From: LMUY01 sp964247705 | Lineage (GTDB): Bacteria > Pseudomonadota > Alphaproteobacteria > Acetobacterales > Acetobacteraceae | Length of the DNA: 64,000 nucleotides | Assembly (NCBI GenBank): GCA_964247705.1 | Contig: CAXTVQ010000001.1 | Span: forward strand, 62,001-126,000 | Reading direction: 5' to 3' | Shown: piece by piece, positions 8,493-16,756 of the stretch | Layout of the letters: each line of letters begins with the position of its first letter | Numbering within the stretch: position 1 is the stretch's first letter | Translations under genes and position numbers: made by a program | Notes under the pieces: generated by a model | Database searches by the model: none | What the model was told of the DNA's origin: nothing | Seen by the model: only the letters and a program-made list of their open reading frames with translations

Positions 8493-9353
8493 ATGCCGCC
8501 AGGATTCGGGCTTCTCGATACAGCGCTGATATCAGTGCCGGTGTTCCTTATCCTGCTCGGCCTGATCCGCGGCGCGCCGGTCGAATTGGCATCGTGCTGC
8601 GGGTGTATCGCCGGGTTTGCCATGGCTTGGTTCGTCAGTTGCCTCCCGCCCCTCCAGGCGCTTGGTCAACCGGCGGCGCCGCTCCTTGCCTTGCTGAGCG
8701 GCGTGGTCGCTTGGCGGATCATGGGCGGCCTCTCGAATCGGTTTGGTTTCGACACGCGCTGGATCGATCTCGGCCGGTTGTTCGACGTGTTTGCCGGGGG
8801 AGTGATGGGCGGCGTCCGGGGCGTCGCCTTCGTCGCGGCGGGCTGTCTGGCCTACGCCATGATCGCCGTGCCGCTCGGGCTGGCAAACCCGATGCGTACA
8901 GTCGCTTACCCGGTCTTCCTCGCGATCGGCTCCCACGTGACGAGCACCGTGATCGAGGCGACGGAGCCGGTGCGCGCGGAGATCGCCCAGTTGGCGCCGT
9001 CATCCGCAGCGTCATCAGTGCAGAGCCTAGCCACGGTCCCGCTCCCGTTCGTGGCGCCGCAGATCGGCACGGCGGCAAGCGGCGCCGCACGGACGGACTA
9101 CGTGCAGGCCGGGTATGCACAGACCAGCCCGGCGCCCTCGCCGGGGGTGACGCAACAGGGGAACGGCCCGGGGCTGAGCGCGCTGATCCATAGCATCGCA
9201 CCCTCCGCCGCGGCCGCGCCCACTCAACCACGGATGCAAGCCGTGCCGGTATACCACCCGGACGTTCCAGTCCGCGGCATCCCCGTCGGCCTCATGGAAA
9301 CGCACCACAACATCCTGCACCCGCTCGGACTCCTGCGCCGCGTCCATCATTGA
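8493..9353 (+). CDS. CvpA-like membrane protein
   Basis: A 286-aa protein. The ATG at 8493 is set by a strong ribosome site, GGAGG at 8481-8485. The first 150 residues carry three or four membrane segments (near 9-25, 31-50, 60-75 and 100-125) with the CvpA hallmark LLGLIRGAPVELAS near 20-33 and a second GGVMGGVRG glycine-rich turn near 98-106. CvpA proteins are inner-membrane proteins linked to colicin V export and, more recently, to envelope stress. Residues 170-286 form a low-complexity Ala/Pro/Gln tail without recognisable domain. The gene is divergent from the LuxR-type regulator. The family assignment rests on topology and the RG motif. Confidence 0.6.
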   Translation: MPPGFGLLDTALISVPVFLILLGLIRGAPVELASCCGCIAGFAMAWFVSCLPPLQALGQPAAPLLALLSGVVAWRIMGGLSNRFGFDTRWIDLGRLFDVFAGGVMGGVRGVAFVAAGCLAYAMIAVPLGLANPMRTVAYPVFLAIGSHVTSTVIEATEPVRAEIAQLAPSSAASSVQSLATVPLPFVAPQIGTAASGAARTDYVQAGYAQTSPAPSPGVTQQGNGPGLSALIHSIAPSAAAAPTQPRMQAVPVYHPDVPVRGIPVGLMETHHNILHPLGLLRRVHH

Positions 9354-9386
9354 GCCGCTCTCGCGACCTGCCGCTTGCCGTAACCT

Positions 9387-9412
9387 GACGCAGGGTCACT
9401 TAATCCTGCGTC
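9387..9412. terminator. 8-bp hairpin between the CvpA-like gene and the SDR gene
   Basis: GACGCAGG (9387-9394) and CCTGCGTC (9405-9412) form a perfect stem with a 10-base loop, 33 bp after the CvpA-like stop and 27 bp before the SDR start. No U-run follows, so it is either a weak terminator or an operator for the downstream gene. Confidence 0.4.
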
Positions 9413-9439
9413 GCGCGAAGGTTTCGTTGAGGGGTGCAG

Positions 9440-10297
9440 ATGAGCCGAGGAGCGAAGGCCGGTTTTCCATTGGCCGAAAGTGTCGCCGTCATCACGGGCG
9501 CGGCGAGCGGTATCGGCCGCGCCCTGGCGCTGCAGTTGGGGCAGATGCGTTGCGGCCTGGCACTGGTGGACCGGGACGGCGCGGGTCTGGCCGCGGTCGC
9601 GGATGCCAGCCGGCAAGCCGGCGCCAAGGTCAGTGCCCATGAACTAGACCTGACGGACACGGCGGGGATTGCATCGCTGCCCGAGGCCGTCATCGCACAA
9701 CACGGCCGCGTGAACGTCCTCGTGAACAACGCTGGCGTTGGCCTGATGGGCGACTTCCTGCAGACCAGCGCCGAGAACTTCGACTGGCTCATCTCCATCA
9801 ATTTCGCCGCGCCGGTGCACCTTACCCGGGCCTTTCTGCCCTATCTGCTTCGGGAACCGGTAGCGCAACTGGTCAACATCTCTTCGATCTTCGGCATCAT
9901 CGCGCCACCCGGCAACACCGCTTACTCGGCCGCCAAATTCGCCATCCGGGGCTTCAGCGAGTCGCTGCGACACGAACTCGAGGGCACCAGCGTCGGCGTC
10001 AGCGTGGTGCATCCTGGCGGTGTCGCGACCAACATCGCGAAGAACGCCCGGGTCAGCGACGCGATCGAGCCGGCGGAGGCCGAGAAGGCGAAGGCCCGCT
10101 TCGCCAAAAGCCTGGTGACCACGCCCGAGGCCGCGGCGGCGCAAATTGTCACGGGCATCCTTCGCCGCGACAAGCGTATCCTGATTGGCCGGGACGCTCG
10201 GATGCTGGATGTGGCGCAACGGTTGGCGCCGACCAGCTACTACGCCTTGCTGCGCAAGCGGATGGGCCGTCGCCCTGCCTCCGCCACGACAACTTAG
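9440..10297 (+). CDS. Short-chain dehydrogenase/reductase (SDR)
   Basis: Classical SDR of 285 aa, a NAD(P)-dependent oxidoreductase. The cofactor motif TGAASGIG is at 19-26, NNAGVG near 96, the catalytic serine in NISSIFG near 148, and the YSAAK active-site motif at about 162-166. The arginine-free stretch DRDG after beta-2 does not allow a firm choice between NAD and NADP. The ATG at 9440 follows a GAGGGG ribosome site at 9429-9434; an in-frame GTG lies two codons upstream. The substrate is unknown. The next gene, an alpha/beta hydrolase, follows after 9 bp, so the two probably act together on an ester or ketone/alcohol pair. Confidence 0.88.
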   Translation: MSRGAKAGFPLAESVAVITGAASGIGRALALQLGQMRCGLALVDRDGAGLAAVADASRQAGAKVSAHELDLTDTAGIASLPEAVIAQHGRVNVLVNNAGVGLMGDFLQTSAENFDWLISINFAAPVHLTRAFLPYLLREPVAQLVNISSIFGIIAPPGNTAYSAAKFAIRGFSESLRHELEGTSVGVSVVHPGGVATNIAKNARVSDAIEPAEAEKAKARFAKSLVTTPEAAAAQIVTGILRRDKRILIGRDARMLDVAQRLAPTSYYALLRKRMGRRPASATTT

Positions 10298-10306
10298 GAC
10301 TTCTCC

Positions 10307-11215
10307 ATGGCAAGCTGGCAGGCTCACCTCATCGTCGCGTTCCTGAAATTTCGTGTGAAACGCAGCCTCAAGGGCGAGACGAACGTCGCCGCCGCCCGGG
10401 CGACCCTCGGCGCGATCAAGCACAAGGTGCCGAGCGGCGTGGCGGCTGCCACGGGATCGGTGGGTGGAGTCAGCGGCGAGTGGCTGCGGCCGGCCGGTGG
10501 CGGCGCGGCTGGGACGATGCTGTACCTGCATGGGGGCGGCTATTTCGCCTGCTCGCCGCAGACGCACCGGCCGATCACCGGCGGCTTCGCCCGGCGCGGC
10601 ATGGACGTGTTCGCGCCCGATTACCGGCTCGCCCCGGAACACCCCTTTCCAGCCGCGATCGAGGACGGGATTGCCGCCTACCGCGGGTTGCTGGCCCAGG
10701 GCGTGCCGGCAAGCGGGCTCGTCATCGCGGGCGACTCGGCGGGTGGTGGGCTGGCACTCAGCGTTTTGGTGTCCCTGCGCGATGCCGGAGATCCCTTGCC
10801 GGCTGCCTGCATGCTGTTCTCGCCGTGGACCGACCTGGCCGCCACGGGGGAAACGCTACGAACCAATTCCAAGCGGGATGCGATGTTCGACGGCAGCGGC
10901 ATGGAGAAGGCGGCGGACATCTACCTCGCGGGGTCGGACCCGCGTGCTCCCCTCGCCTCCCCGCTATTTGCCGAACTGGGCGGCCTGCCGCCGATCCTGA
11001 TCCACGCCGGCAGCTACGAGGTGTTGCTGGATGACAGCAGCCGGCTTGCCGAGCGCGCCCGCGCGGCTGGAACGTCGGTGGAGTTGCGGACCTGGCCGGT
11101 GGTCCCGCATGTTTGGCAGTTGTTCAAACTGCCCGAAAGCGCTCAGTCTATGGATGCCGCAGCATCCTTCCTGAAGGGTAGACTGCGAGGGGAGACGCAG
11201 CGACTGGCTGCATGA
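10307..11215 (+). CDS. Alpha/beta hydrolase, hormone-sensitive-lipase (HSL) type esterase
   Basis: A 302-aa cytoplasmic esterase/lipase family protein. The HSL oxyanion motif HGGGYF is near residue 79 and the nucleophile motif GDSAGGG near 142-148. The acid of the triad is likely in the ILIHAGSYEVLLDDS stretch near 227-241, and the histidine is in VPHVWQLF near 265. No signal peptide is present. HSL-type enzymes cleave short-chain or aromatic esters and lactones. It lies 9 bp after the SDR gene and 16 bp before the M20 peptidase gene, which suggests one catabolic operon; the actual substrate cannot be read from the sequence. Confidence 0.88.
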   Translation: MASWQAHLIVAFLKFRVKRSLKGETNVAAARATLGAIKHKVPSGVAAATGSVGGVSGEWLRPAGGGAAGTMLYLHGGGYFACSPQTHRPITGGFARRGMDVFAPDYRLAPEHPFPAAIEDGIAAYRGLLAQGVPASGLVIAGDSAGGGLALSVLVSLRDAGDPLPAACMLFSPWTDLAATGETLRTNSKRDAMFDGSGMEKAADIYLAGSDPRAPLASPLFAELGGLPPILIHAGSYEVLLDDSSRLAERARAAGTSVELRTWPVVPHVWQLFKLPESAQSMDAAASFLKGRLRGETQRLAA

Positions 11216-11231
11216 GCGAGGGAGTGACGCA

Positions 11232-12662
11232 ATGCAGAACGCCGAACCGATCTGGACGAAGGTCGACGCCAAGAAAGACGAGCTGATCGCTTTGGCGGAC
11301 CGGGTCTGGGGCATGCCGGAGACCTGCTACACCGAAAAGCGCTCTGTGGCGGAACACGTCGCTGAACTGCACCGCCAGGGGTTCGCCGTGACGGAGAACG
11401 TCGCCGATATCCCGACCGCGGTGATCGGCGAGGCGGGTGAAGGCGGTCCGGTCATCGCATTCCTGGGCGAGTATGACGCTTTGCCGGGTCTCAGCCAGGA
11501 GGCCGGTGTCGCCGAGCACCGTCCGTTGCCGGGCAACGGCAACGGTCATGGCTGCGGCCACAACCTGCTCGGGTCGGCGGCCATGCTGGCCGCGACCGCC
11601 TTGAAGGACTGGCTGGCCGAGACAGGGACGCCCGGCCGGGTGCGCTACTATGGCTGCCCGGCGGAGGAAGGCGGGGCCGCCAAGGCGTTCATGGTGCGGG
11701 CTGGCGCGTTCAAGGACGTGGACATCGCCATCACCTGGCATCCGAACGCGTTCAACGAGGTGGCGCCGGCCCTGGCGCTGGCCAACACGCGCATCGATTT
11801 CGCGTTCCGGGGCCGTGCGTCCCACGCCGCCGCTGCGCCGCACCTCGGCCGCTCGGCTTTGGACGCGGTCGAGCTGATGAATGTCGGCGTGAATTACATG
11901 CGCGAGCACATGCCGTCCGATGCGCGCATCCACTACGCCATGATTGACAGCGGCGGGATCGCGCCGAACGTGGTGCAGGCGAAGGCGCGGGTGCGTTATT
12001 CCGTCCGCGCGGCGGACCTGCCCACAATGCTGACCCTGCTGGAGCGGGTGAAGAACGTGGCGCGCGGGGCGGCGCTGATGACGGAGACGGAGGTGGACAT
12101 CCACGTGCTGGCTGCCGTGTCCAACCTGCTGGCCAACCCGCCGCTTGAACAAGCGATGTACGAGGCCATGGTGCGGCTCGGCCCGCCCGAGTGGGACGAC
12201 GCCGACCGCGCATTCGCGCGCGAGATTCAGGGCACTTTGGCGCCGGAGGACCTTTCAACCGCCTATCGCCGCTCGGGCGTGAAACCGAAGCCGGAGGCCC
12301 CGCTGCATGATGGGATCGTGCCGATGGACACGCAGCGTCTGCCGATGATCGGTTCAACCGATGTGGGGGACGTGAGCTGGGTGGTGCCGACGGTGCAGGC
12401 GCATGCGGCGACCTACGCGGTGGGTACGCCGGGCCATTCCTGGCAATTGACGGCGCAGGGTAAGAACCAGGCGGCGCACAAAGGCATGACCTTCGTCGCC
12501 AAGGTGATGGCGGCGACGGCGGTGGACGCGATCCAGAACCCGGCGTTGATCGAGCGGGCCAAGGCAGATCTGGCCGCGCGCACTGCGGCGCATCCGTATC
12601 AGAGTCCCGTGCCCGAAGGGGTCGAGCCGCCGATTGCAGCCATGGCGCTGGCCGCAAACTGA
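11232..12662 (+). CDS. M20-family amidohydrolase (AbgB-like)
   Basis: Metal-dependent hydrolase of amide bonds, 476 aa, close in layout to p-aminobenzoyl-glutamate hydrolase subunit B. GEYDALPGLSQ near 78-88 and the metal-binding GNGHGCGHNLLG near 105-116 are clear, followed by the YGCPAEEGGAAK stretch with the catalytic glutamate near 140-150. Residues 180-300 form the dimerisation domain (DFAFRGRASHAAAAPHLGRSA). A GSTDVGDVSWVVPT segment near 372-385 provides the last metal ligand region. The start ATG is preceded by GAGGGAG. Its stop overlaps the ATG of the nitroreductase gene by one base. Confidence 0.88.
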   Translation: MQNAEPIWTKVDAKKDELIALADRVWGMPETCYTEKRSVAEHVAELHRQGFAVTENVADIPTAVIGEAGEGGPVIAFLGEYDALPGLSQEAGVAEHRPLPGNGNGHGCGHNLLGSAAMLAATALKDWLAETGTPGRVRYYGCPAEEGGAAKAFMVRAGAFKDVDIAITWHPNAFNEVAPALALANTRIDFAFRGRASHAAAAPHLGRSALDAVELMNVGVNYMREHMPSDARIHYAMIDSGGIAPNVVQAKARVRYSVRAADLPTMLTLLERVKNVARGAALMTETEVDIHVLAAVSNLLANPPLEQAMYEAMVRLGPPEWDDADRAFAREIQGTLAPEDLSTAYRRSGVKPKPEAPLHDGIVPMDTQRLPMIGSTDVGDVSWVVPTVQAHAATYAVGTPGHSWQLTAQGKNQAAHKGMTFVAKVMAATAVDAIQNPALIERAKADLAARTAAHPYQSPVPEGVEPPIAAMALAAN

Positions 12663-13255
12663 TGGACACGGCAATGCTCGCGGGCGGGGCAGCGATCGAG
12701 GTGATGCTGTCCCGCGCTACGATCGGCACGCTGAAGGACCCGGCGCCGTCCCCGGCCGAGATGGAGCGGATCGTAGCCGCCGGGCTGCGCGCGCCCGACC
12801 ACGGCAAGCTGCGGCCGTGGCGTTTCGTCACGATCCAGGGTGAGGCGCGGGCGCGCTTTGCCGATATGTGCCTGGCCGCATTGCGGGCACGCGAACCGGA
12901 TGCGACTGACGCCGAGGCCGATCGCATGCGCGGCAAGCTTACCTCGCCGCCGTTGATCCTGGTACTCGGCATGCACCTGACGGAAACGCCGAAGGTTCCG
13001 GAGACGGAGCAGGTGCAGGCAGTTGCGGCGGCGGCGGTCAACATGCTGAACGCGGCACACGCGCTGGGTTATGGCGGGAAGTGGGTCACCGGGCCGAACG
13101 CCTACGATCCGGCGGTTGCCGCCGGGCTGGGCTTCTCCGCACCGGACCGCGTCGTAGGTTTCCTGTATTTGGGCACGCCGGCGGGAGACCCGCTACCCGT
13201 CCGCCAGCCGGTGACCGAGCAATACTTGCGGGATTGGTCCGGACCTACCGCCTGA
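12662..13255 (+). CDS. Nitroreductase family protein (YdjA-like)
   Basis: FMN-dependent oxidoreductase of 197 aa. The N-terminal signature AAGLRAPDHGKLRPWRF near 38-55 matches the small nitroreductases of the YdjA/TdsD group, and GYGGKWVTGPNAYDP near 137-151 and VVGFLYLGTP near 164 are family positions that contact FMN. The likely reaction is NAD(P)H-dependent reduction of a nitro or quinone substrate. It is the last gene of the SDR-hydrolase-M20 run and is convergent with the ycjF-like gene 23 bp away. The physiological substrate is unknown. Confidence 0.85.
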   Translation: MDTAMLAGGAAIEVMLSRATIGTLKDPAPSPAEMERIVAAGLRAPDHGKLRPWRFVTIQGEARARFADMCLAALRAREPDATDAEADRMRGKLTSPPLILVLGMHLTETPKVPETEQVQAVAAAAVNMLNAAHALGYGGKWVTGPNAYDPAVAAGLGFSAPDRVVGFLYLGTPAGDPLPVRQPVTEQYLRDWSGPTA

Positions 13256-13278
13256 CAAAGCGTGTTACGCAGGCTGTT

Positions 13279-14133
13279 TCACTCTGGCGGTAACGGGCTG
13301 CATGCGGCTGCAGTCGACCGGGCCAGCAAGATCATGCGGCGGGCAGCAACGCCGGCGCCGGCCATCTCGCCCAAAGCGTGGGTGAGCAACGGGTTCGACA
13401 GCAGGGCGTGCGCGGCGGCGTTGATCGCGACCTCGGACCCGGCAACCAGTCCGGCGGCCAGCACGCTGCGGCGAAGCAGCCCGAGCGTGCCGAGCAGGCC
13501 GGGGCGCATGCCGTGCAGGGCGGCGACCTGGCGAACAAGCCGCACGCCCCGCCACGCGACGAGGAGCACGGCCAGCGCCGGCGCCGGTGTTGCTGCGACA
13601 CCGGCCACCATCTGGACGGCAGCCGAACGGCCGAGCGCTTCCGCCTTGACCTGCAAATCCGTAACAGGTCCGGCGCGAAGCAGGGCGAGGATCGCATCCG
13701 GGTCGTTCGCGGCGTCGATCGCAGGCAGAAGCCGTTCCGCTTCCGGCAACGTGGCCACCCAGCGGCGGGCGGCGGCGTGGATGCGGCGTCCGTCGCCGCT
13801 GGTCAGCGCCGCGCGCAGGCGATCCACGCGCGAGAGCCCGAACAAGCCGCGAAGCTCCCGTGCAACGGCGCCAAACAGAAGGCCGAACCCGGTTACGGCC
13901 ACGGCCAGCGTTACCCCGCCGAGCCAAACGGACTGGGCGAACTCCTCAACTACGAAATTGCCGGTCTGCAAGGCGGCGAGCCCGACCGCCAGCACGCTCA
14001 CCCCGGCGAGCGCCAGCGCGGCCCCGCCGGTGCGCGGCGCCGGGTCGATGACCGGTTCGGCAACCGGCATGGCGGGCTCGAGCCGGGGCGCCGCCGGGTC
14101 TTCGATGATCACGCGGGGACCGCTCGGCCTCAC
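13279..14133 (-). CDS. TIGR01620/DUF697 (YcjF-like) inner-membrane protein
   Basis: A 284-aa membrane protein. After a proline-rich N-terminal tail of about 40 residues there are two hydrophobic segments (GGAALALAGVSVLAVGLAAL near 36-55 and VWLGGVTLAVAVTGFGLLFG near 68-88). A cytoplasmic helical region follows, ending in a DUF697-like part with NPLLTHALGEMAGAGVAARR near 245-265. Partnering with the upstream YcjX-like GTPase, whose stop overlaps its start by 4 bp, is the standard arrangement. The pair is phage-shock linked in enterobacteria; no psp genes are visible here. It is the last gene of the long - strand cluster. Confidence 0.82.
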   Translation of the reverse strand: MRPSGPRVIIEDPAAPRLEPAMPVAEPVIDPAPRTGGAALALAGVSVLAVGLAALQTGNFVVEEFAQSVWLGGVTLAVAVTGFGLLFGAVARELRGLFGLSRVDRLRAALTSGDGRRIHAAARRWVATLPEAERLLPAIDAANDPDAILALLRAGPVTDLQVKAEALGRSAAVQMVAGVAATPAPALAVLLVAWRGVRLVRQVAALHGMRPGLLGTLGLLRRSVLAAGLVAGSEVAINAAAHALLSNPLLTHALGEMAGAGVAARRMILLARSTAAACSPLPPE

Positions 14134-15464
14134 AGCAGGTCGTCCAGAAGGAAAGTGAGCAGGGTGTCCAGCTCGATATGGGGAATACCGGCGCGGCCGG
14201 CGCCGGGAAGCCGGGTCGGCTCGAGATTCGGAAGATCGAAGAACTCGCCGGCCCAGAACGCGGCGTCGGGTGGGCGGTCCGGCACCTCGCCGGGATAAGA
14301 TAGCCCTACTCCCTGCCCTGCGATACGGCCCCGCACGGCCGAGACGCTACGGCCGCCCAGCAGCATGGTGGCGTCCTCGGTGCAGCGGATCGAGGCGATG
14401 GCGAAATGCTGCGCTATCACATCACCGCCGGCCGGGGTCAGCGCTGCCATTAGTGCGCGGAGGTTGCCACGCTGCCGGCTGGCGACGTGGTCCGCCTTGG
14501 TCGCGGCATAGGCCACCCGGCGGATCACCGGCGAGGGTAGGCGCAGGGCAAGCAGTGCTGCGAACGCGTCCGTCCACGAGAACCGCCAGCGCAACGCACC
14601 ACTTGCCGCCGCAAGGGCAGATTGGGCGTCGGCAAAGCTTCCGGATCCCGCATGGAGCGCGGTCAACAGGTCGGCCAGCACGACCATCCGGTCGAGATGG
14701 CCGAACAGGGGGGAGACAAGATCCTCGCGGATGCGGGCTCGGTAGGCGTCGAAACGCTCGGCCAGCAAGCCGTGCAAGCCGCCGCGCCCACGCATCGGGA
14801 AGAAATGGATCCAAGGCGGCTCCGCGCCCGGTGCCGGCATGAGGAAACGGCCGGGCTGCAGAAATGCGAGTGCGTCCTCGTCACGCAAACGGTGCAGCGC
14901 CTCGCGGTAGAGCCGGTGGCCGGTCTTGGCGAGCGCTTCGTCAGCCGCCGCCGCGGCTGGCAAGCCGGCTGCGAAGCGGAGGAACGGCTCCGCCGCCGCC
15001 AGCCCATCCAGGCGGCGCAACGTGGCGTCCGACCAAGTGTCAAAGTCGGTAGCGAGCAACGGCAGGTCAAGCAGCCATTCCCCGGGGTAGTCCAGGAGTT
15101 CGAGGCGTAGCGTGCGGGCAGGCAACGCGGACGCCAACCCGGCCCGCGGCACCGTTAGATCGAGTGCCAGGAGCGAGACGGCGCCGGTGCGGGCCGGCCA
15201 GGTCGGTGGGTCGGCGGCCAAGGCTTGCAGATGTGCAGGCTCGTCGAACCGCGGCACGGAAGCGGCTCCGGACGGCGCGAGCCGGACGCCGAGACGCCGG
15301 CCCGCGAGCCGCGTGGACAGCGCAGGAAGCGTTGGCAGGCCAGCCCCCGCTGCCAGCAGATTGGCGGCAAGCGAAGTGATGAACGCCGTTTTCCCGGCTC
15401 GGGCTAGGCCGGTGACACCGATGCGAACGGTGCCACCAACGAGGTCAGTAAGGGTCGGGATCAG
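14130..15464 (-). CDS. YcjX-family P-loop NTPase
   Basis: Predicted GTP/ATP-binding protein of the YcjX family (DUF463). The P-loop GLARAGKT is near residues 19-26, and the LLDYPGEWLLDLPLL stretch near 115-130 matches the family's Walker B/switch region. The frame stays open upstream into gloA, but homology begins at IPTLTDLVGG, and the only initiator that keeps it is CTG at 15464, overlapping the gloA stop as CTGA. A CTG start would be unusual; a GTG exists only 43 codons upstream inside gloA. Length is 444 aa from CTG. It is coupled on the other side to the YcjF-like gene. Confidence 0.82.
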   Translation of the reverse strand: MIPTLTDLVGGTVRIGVTGLARAGKTAFITSLAANLLAAGAGLPTLPALSTRLAGRRLGVRLAPSGAASVPRFDEPAHLQALAADPPTWPARTGAVSLLALDLTVPRAGLASALPARTLRLELLDYPGEWLLDLPLLATDFDTWSDATLRRLDGLAAAEPFLRFAAGLPAAAAADEALAKTGHRLYREALHRLRDEDALAFLQPGRFLMPAPGAEPPWIHFFPMRGRGGLHGLLAERFDAYRARIREDLVSPLFGHLDRMVVLADLLTALHAGSGSFADAQSALAAASGALRWRFSWTDAFAALLALRLPSPVIRRVAYAATKADHVASRQRGNLRALMAALTPAGGDVIAQHFAIASIRCTEDATMLLGGRSVSAVRGRIAGQGVGLSYPGEVPDRPPDAAFWAGEFFDLPNLEPTRLPGAGRAGIPHIELDTLLTFLLDDLL

Positions 15465-15853
15465 GAAGCGCGTTCGATCAGCTCGATCTTGTAACCGTCC
15501 GGGTCCTCGACGAAGGCAATCACGGTCGTGCCGTGCTGCACCGGACCGGCCTCGCGCGTTACCTTGCCGCCTGCCGCACGGACGTCTTCGCACGCCTTGG
15601 CCACGTCGGGGACACCCACGGCAAAATGGCCGAAGCCGGTGCCGACCTGGTAACCGTCATCCTGACCGTAGTTGTAGGTCAGTTCGATTTCGGCCTGGTC
15701 TGGATTTTCAGCATAGCCGACGAACGCGAGGGTGTACTTGCCGTTCGGCACATCACGGCGCCGCAACTCCTTCATCCCGAGGCATTTGGTATAAAATTCA
15801 ATGCTCTTGTCGAGGTTCTTGGTACGAACCATCGTGTGCAGATAGCGGCTCAT
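15461..15853 (-). CDS. gloA: Lactoylglutathione lyase (glyoxalase I)
   Basis: Converts the hemithioacetal of methylglyoxal and glutathione to S-lactoylglutathione in the cytoplasm. The 130-aa protein has the two vicinal-oxygen-chelate halves and all four metal-ligand positions: H6 in YLHTMVR, E in AEIELTYN near 57, H in GFGHFAVGV near 75, and E in GYKIELIE near 122. The SIEFYTKCLGM and VEDPDGYKIELIERAS stretches are characteristic. The ATG at 15853 follows GGAGAG and overlaps the lpxI stop (ATGA). Its position between lpxI and ycjX, where lpxB is often found in alphaproteobacteria, is notable. Confidence 0.95.
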   Translation of the reverse strand: MSRYLHTMVRTKNLDKSIEFYTKCLGMKELRRRDVPNGKYTLAFVGYAENPDQAEIELTYNYGQDDGYQVGTGFGHFAVGVPDVAKACEDVRAAGGKVTREAGPVQHGTTVIAFVEDPDGYKIELIERAS

Positions 15854-16728
15854 GGCATCTCTCCGGTGTGTGGTTCCAGGCCGAGCAGGAACAGCCCGGC
15901 TGTATCCGCCCGGGCCACGCAAGAAGCCCGGTCGGTGAACAGAGTTCCTCCCGCCTCGAACGCGATGCCGCGCAACCCGGCAGAAGCTGCGGCATCGATC
16001 GTGCGAGGGCCGATCGTCGGCAAATCGGCCCGCCGATCCTGCCCAGGTTTCACGAGCTTGACGAGTACACCGCCGGGTCCGGGGCGACGCAAGCTGGCAG
16101 CACGGGCGAGCATTGCATCGGTGCCCTCGATGGCCTCGACGGCGAGCACGATCCCGCCTTGGACAACGCAGCCCTGGCCCACGTCTACTGCACCGAGGGC
16201 ACGCACCACTGTCACGGCGCGGGCGATGTCGGCTGTGGCGTCTACATCCGGCGCGGCACGGGTCAGCAAGCCGCGCGGGCCGACGGCTTCCGTAAGGATC
16301 TCGTGGGCGCCGAGCACCCTGAAACCTTCATCGCCCAGGATGCGGACGATAGCGGCAAGAAAGCCGTCATCACCGGCGAAGGCAGCGCGGCCGATGCGGG
16401 CGAGCAGCTTGGCGCCTTCAGCATCGGGGCGGAGGTGGAGCAAGTGGGGGCGGCGAACCGGGCCGATCAAAACGATGTCCCGGCAGCGGTGGGCGCGCAG
16501 CAAGGCCATGATTTGCCCAGCAGCCCCGAGGCGGGCCGAACTGTGTGGGTGTGCGGCGAAGCTGGCCGTGTCGGCGTAACCCTCGAGTGCCACGAGAAAC
16601 ACGGGGCGGCCGGTGGCACGCGCTGCATCCGCTACGCGCGCGGGAAGCGGACCGCCGCCGGCGATGATCCCTAGCGGTTCTGGCGCATGTTCGGGCAGGG
16701 CAGCGCTCTGTGCGTGCGCCGCCCTCAC
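15850..16728 (-). CDS. lpxI: UDP-2,3-diacylglucosamine diphosphatase LpxI
   Basis: Hydrolyses UDP-2,3-diacylglucosamine to lipid X in lipid A synthesis, the alphaproteobacterial replacement for LpxH. The 292-aa protein has GIIAGGGPLP near 19-28, a nucleotide-binding start typical of LpxI, and a C-terminal catalytic half with GPRTIDAAASAGLRGIAFEAG near 240-260 and VKPGQDRRADLPTIGP before it. The only usable start is a GTG at 16728, which overlaps the lpxA stop as GTGA and sits inside a palindromic repeat element. About 18 residues precede the conserved region, slightly more than usual. Confidence 0.93.
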   Translation of the reverse strand: MRAAHAQSAALPEHAPEPLGIIAGGGPLPARVADAARATGRPVFLVALEGYADTASFAAHPHSSARLGAAGQIMALLRAHRCRDIVLIGPVRRPHLLHLRPDAEGAKLLARIGRAAFAGDDGFLAAIVRILGDEGFRVLGAHEILTEAVGPRGLLTRAAPDVDATADIARAVTVVRALGAVDVGQGCVVQGGIVLAVEAIEGTDAMLARAASLRRPGPGGVLVKLVKPGQDRRADLPTIGPRTIDAAASAGLRGIAFEAGGTLFTDRASCVARADTAGLFLLGLEPHTGEMP

Positions 16729-16756
16729 CCCGGCCCTCTCCCGCCAGCGGGAGAAG
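16721..16756. repeat. REP-like palindromic element at the lpxA/lpxI junction
   Basis: A 23-bp block at 16721-16743 is identical, in opposite orientation, to 54667-54689 upstream of leuB. It is followed by a hairpin: TCTCCCG (16737-16743) and CGGGAGA (16748-16754) with a 4-base loop. The element encodes the last residues of LpxA (PSPSPAGGRGPG), its TGA stop and the GTG start of lpxI. Two copies in 64 kb, one coding and one intergenic, fit a dispersed extragenic-palindrome family. Confidence 0.7.
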
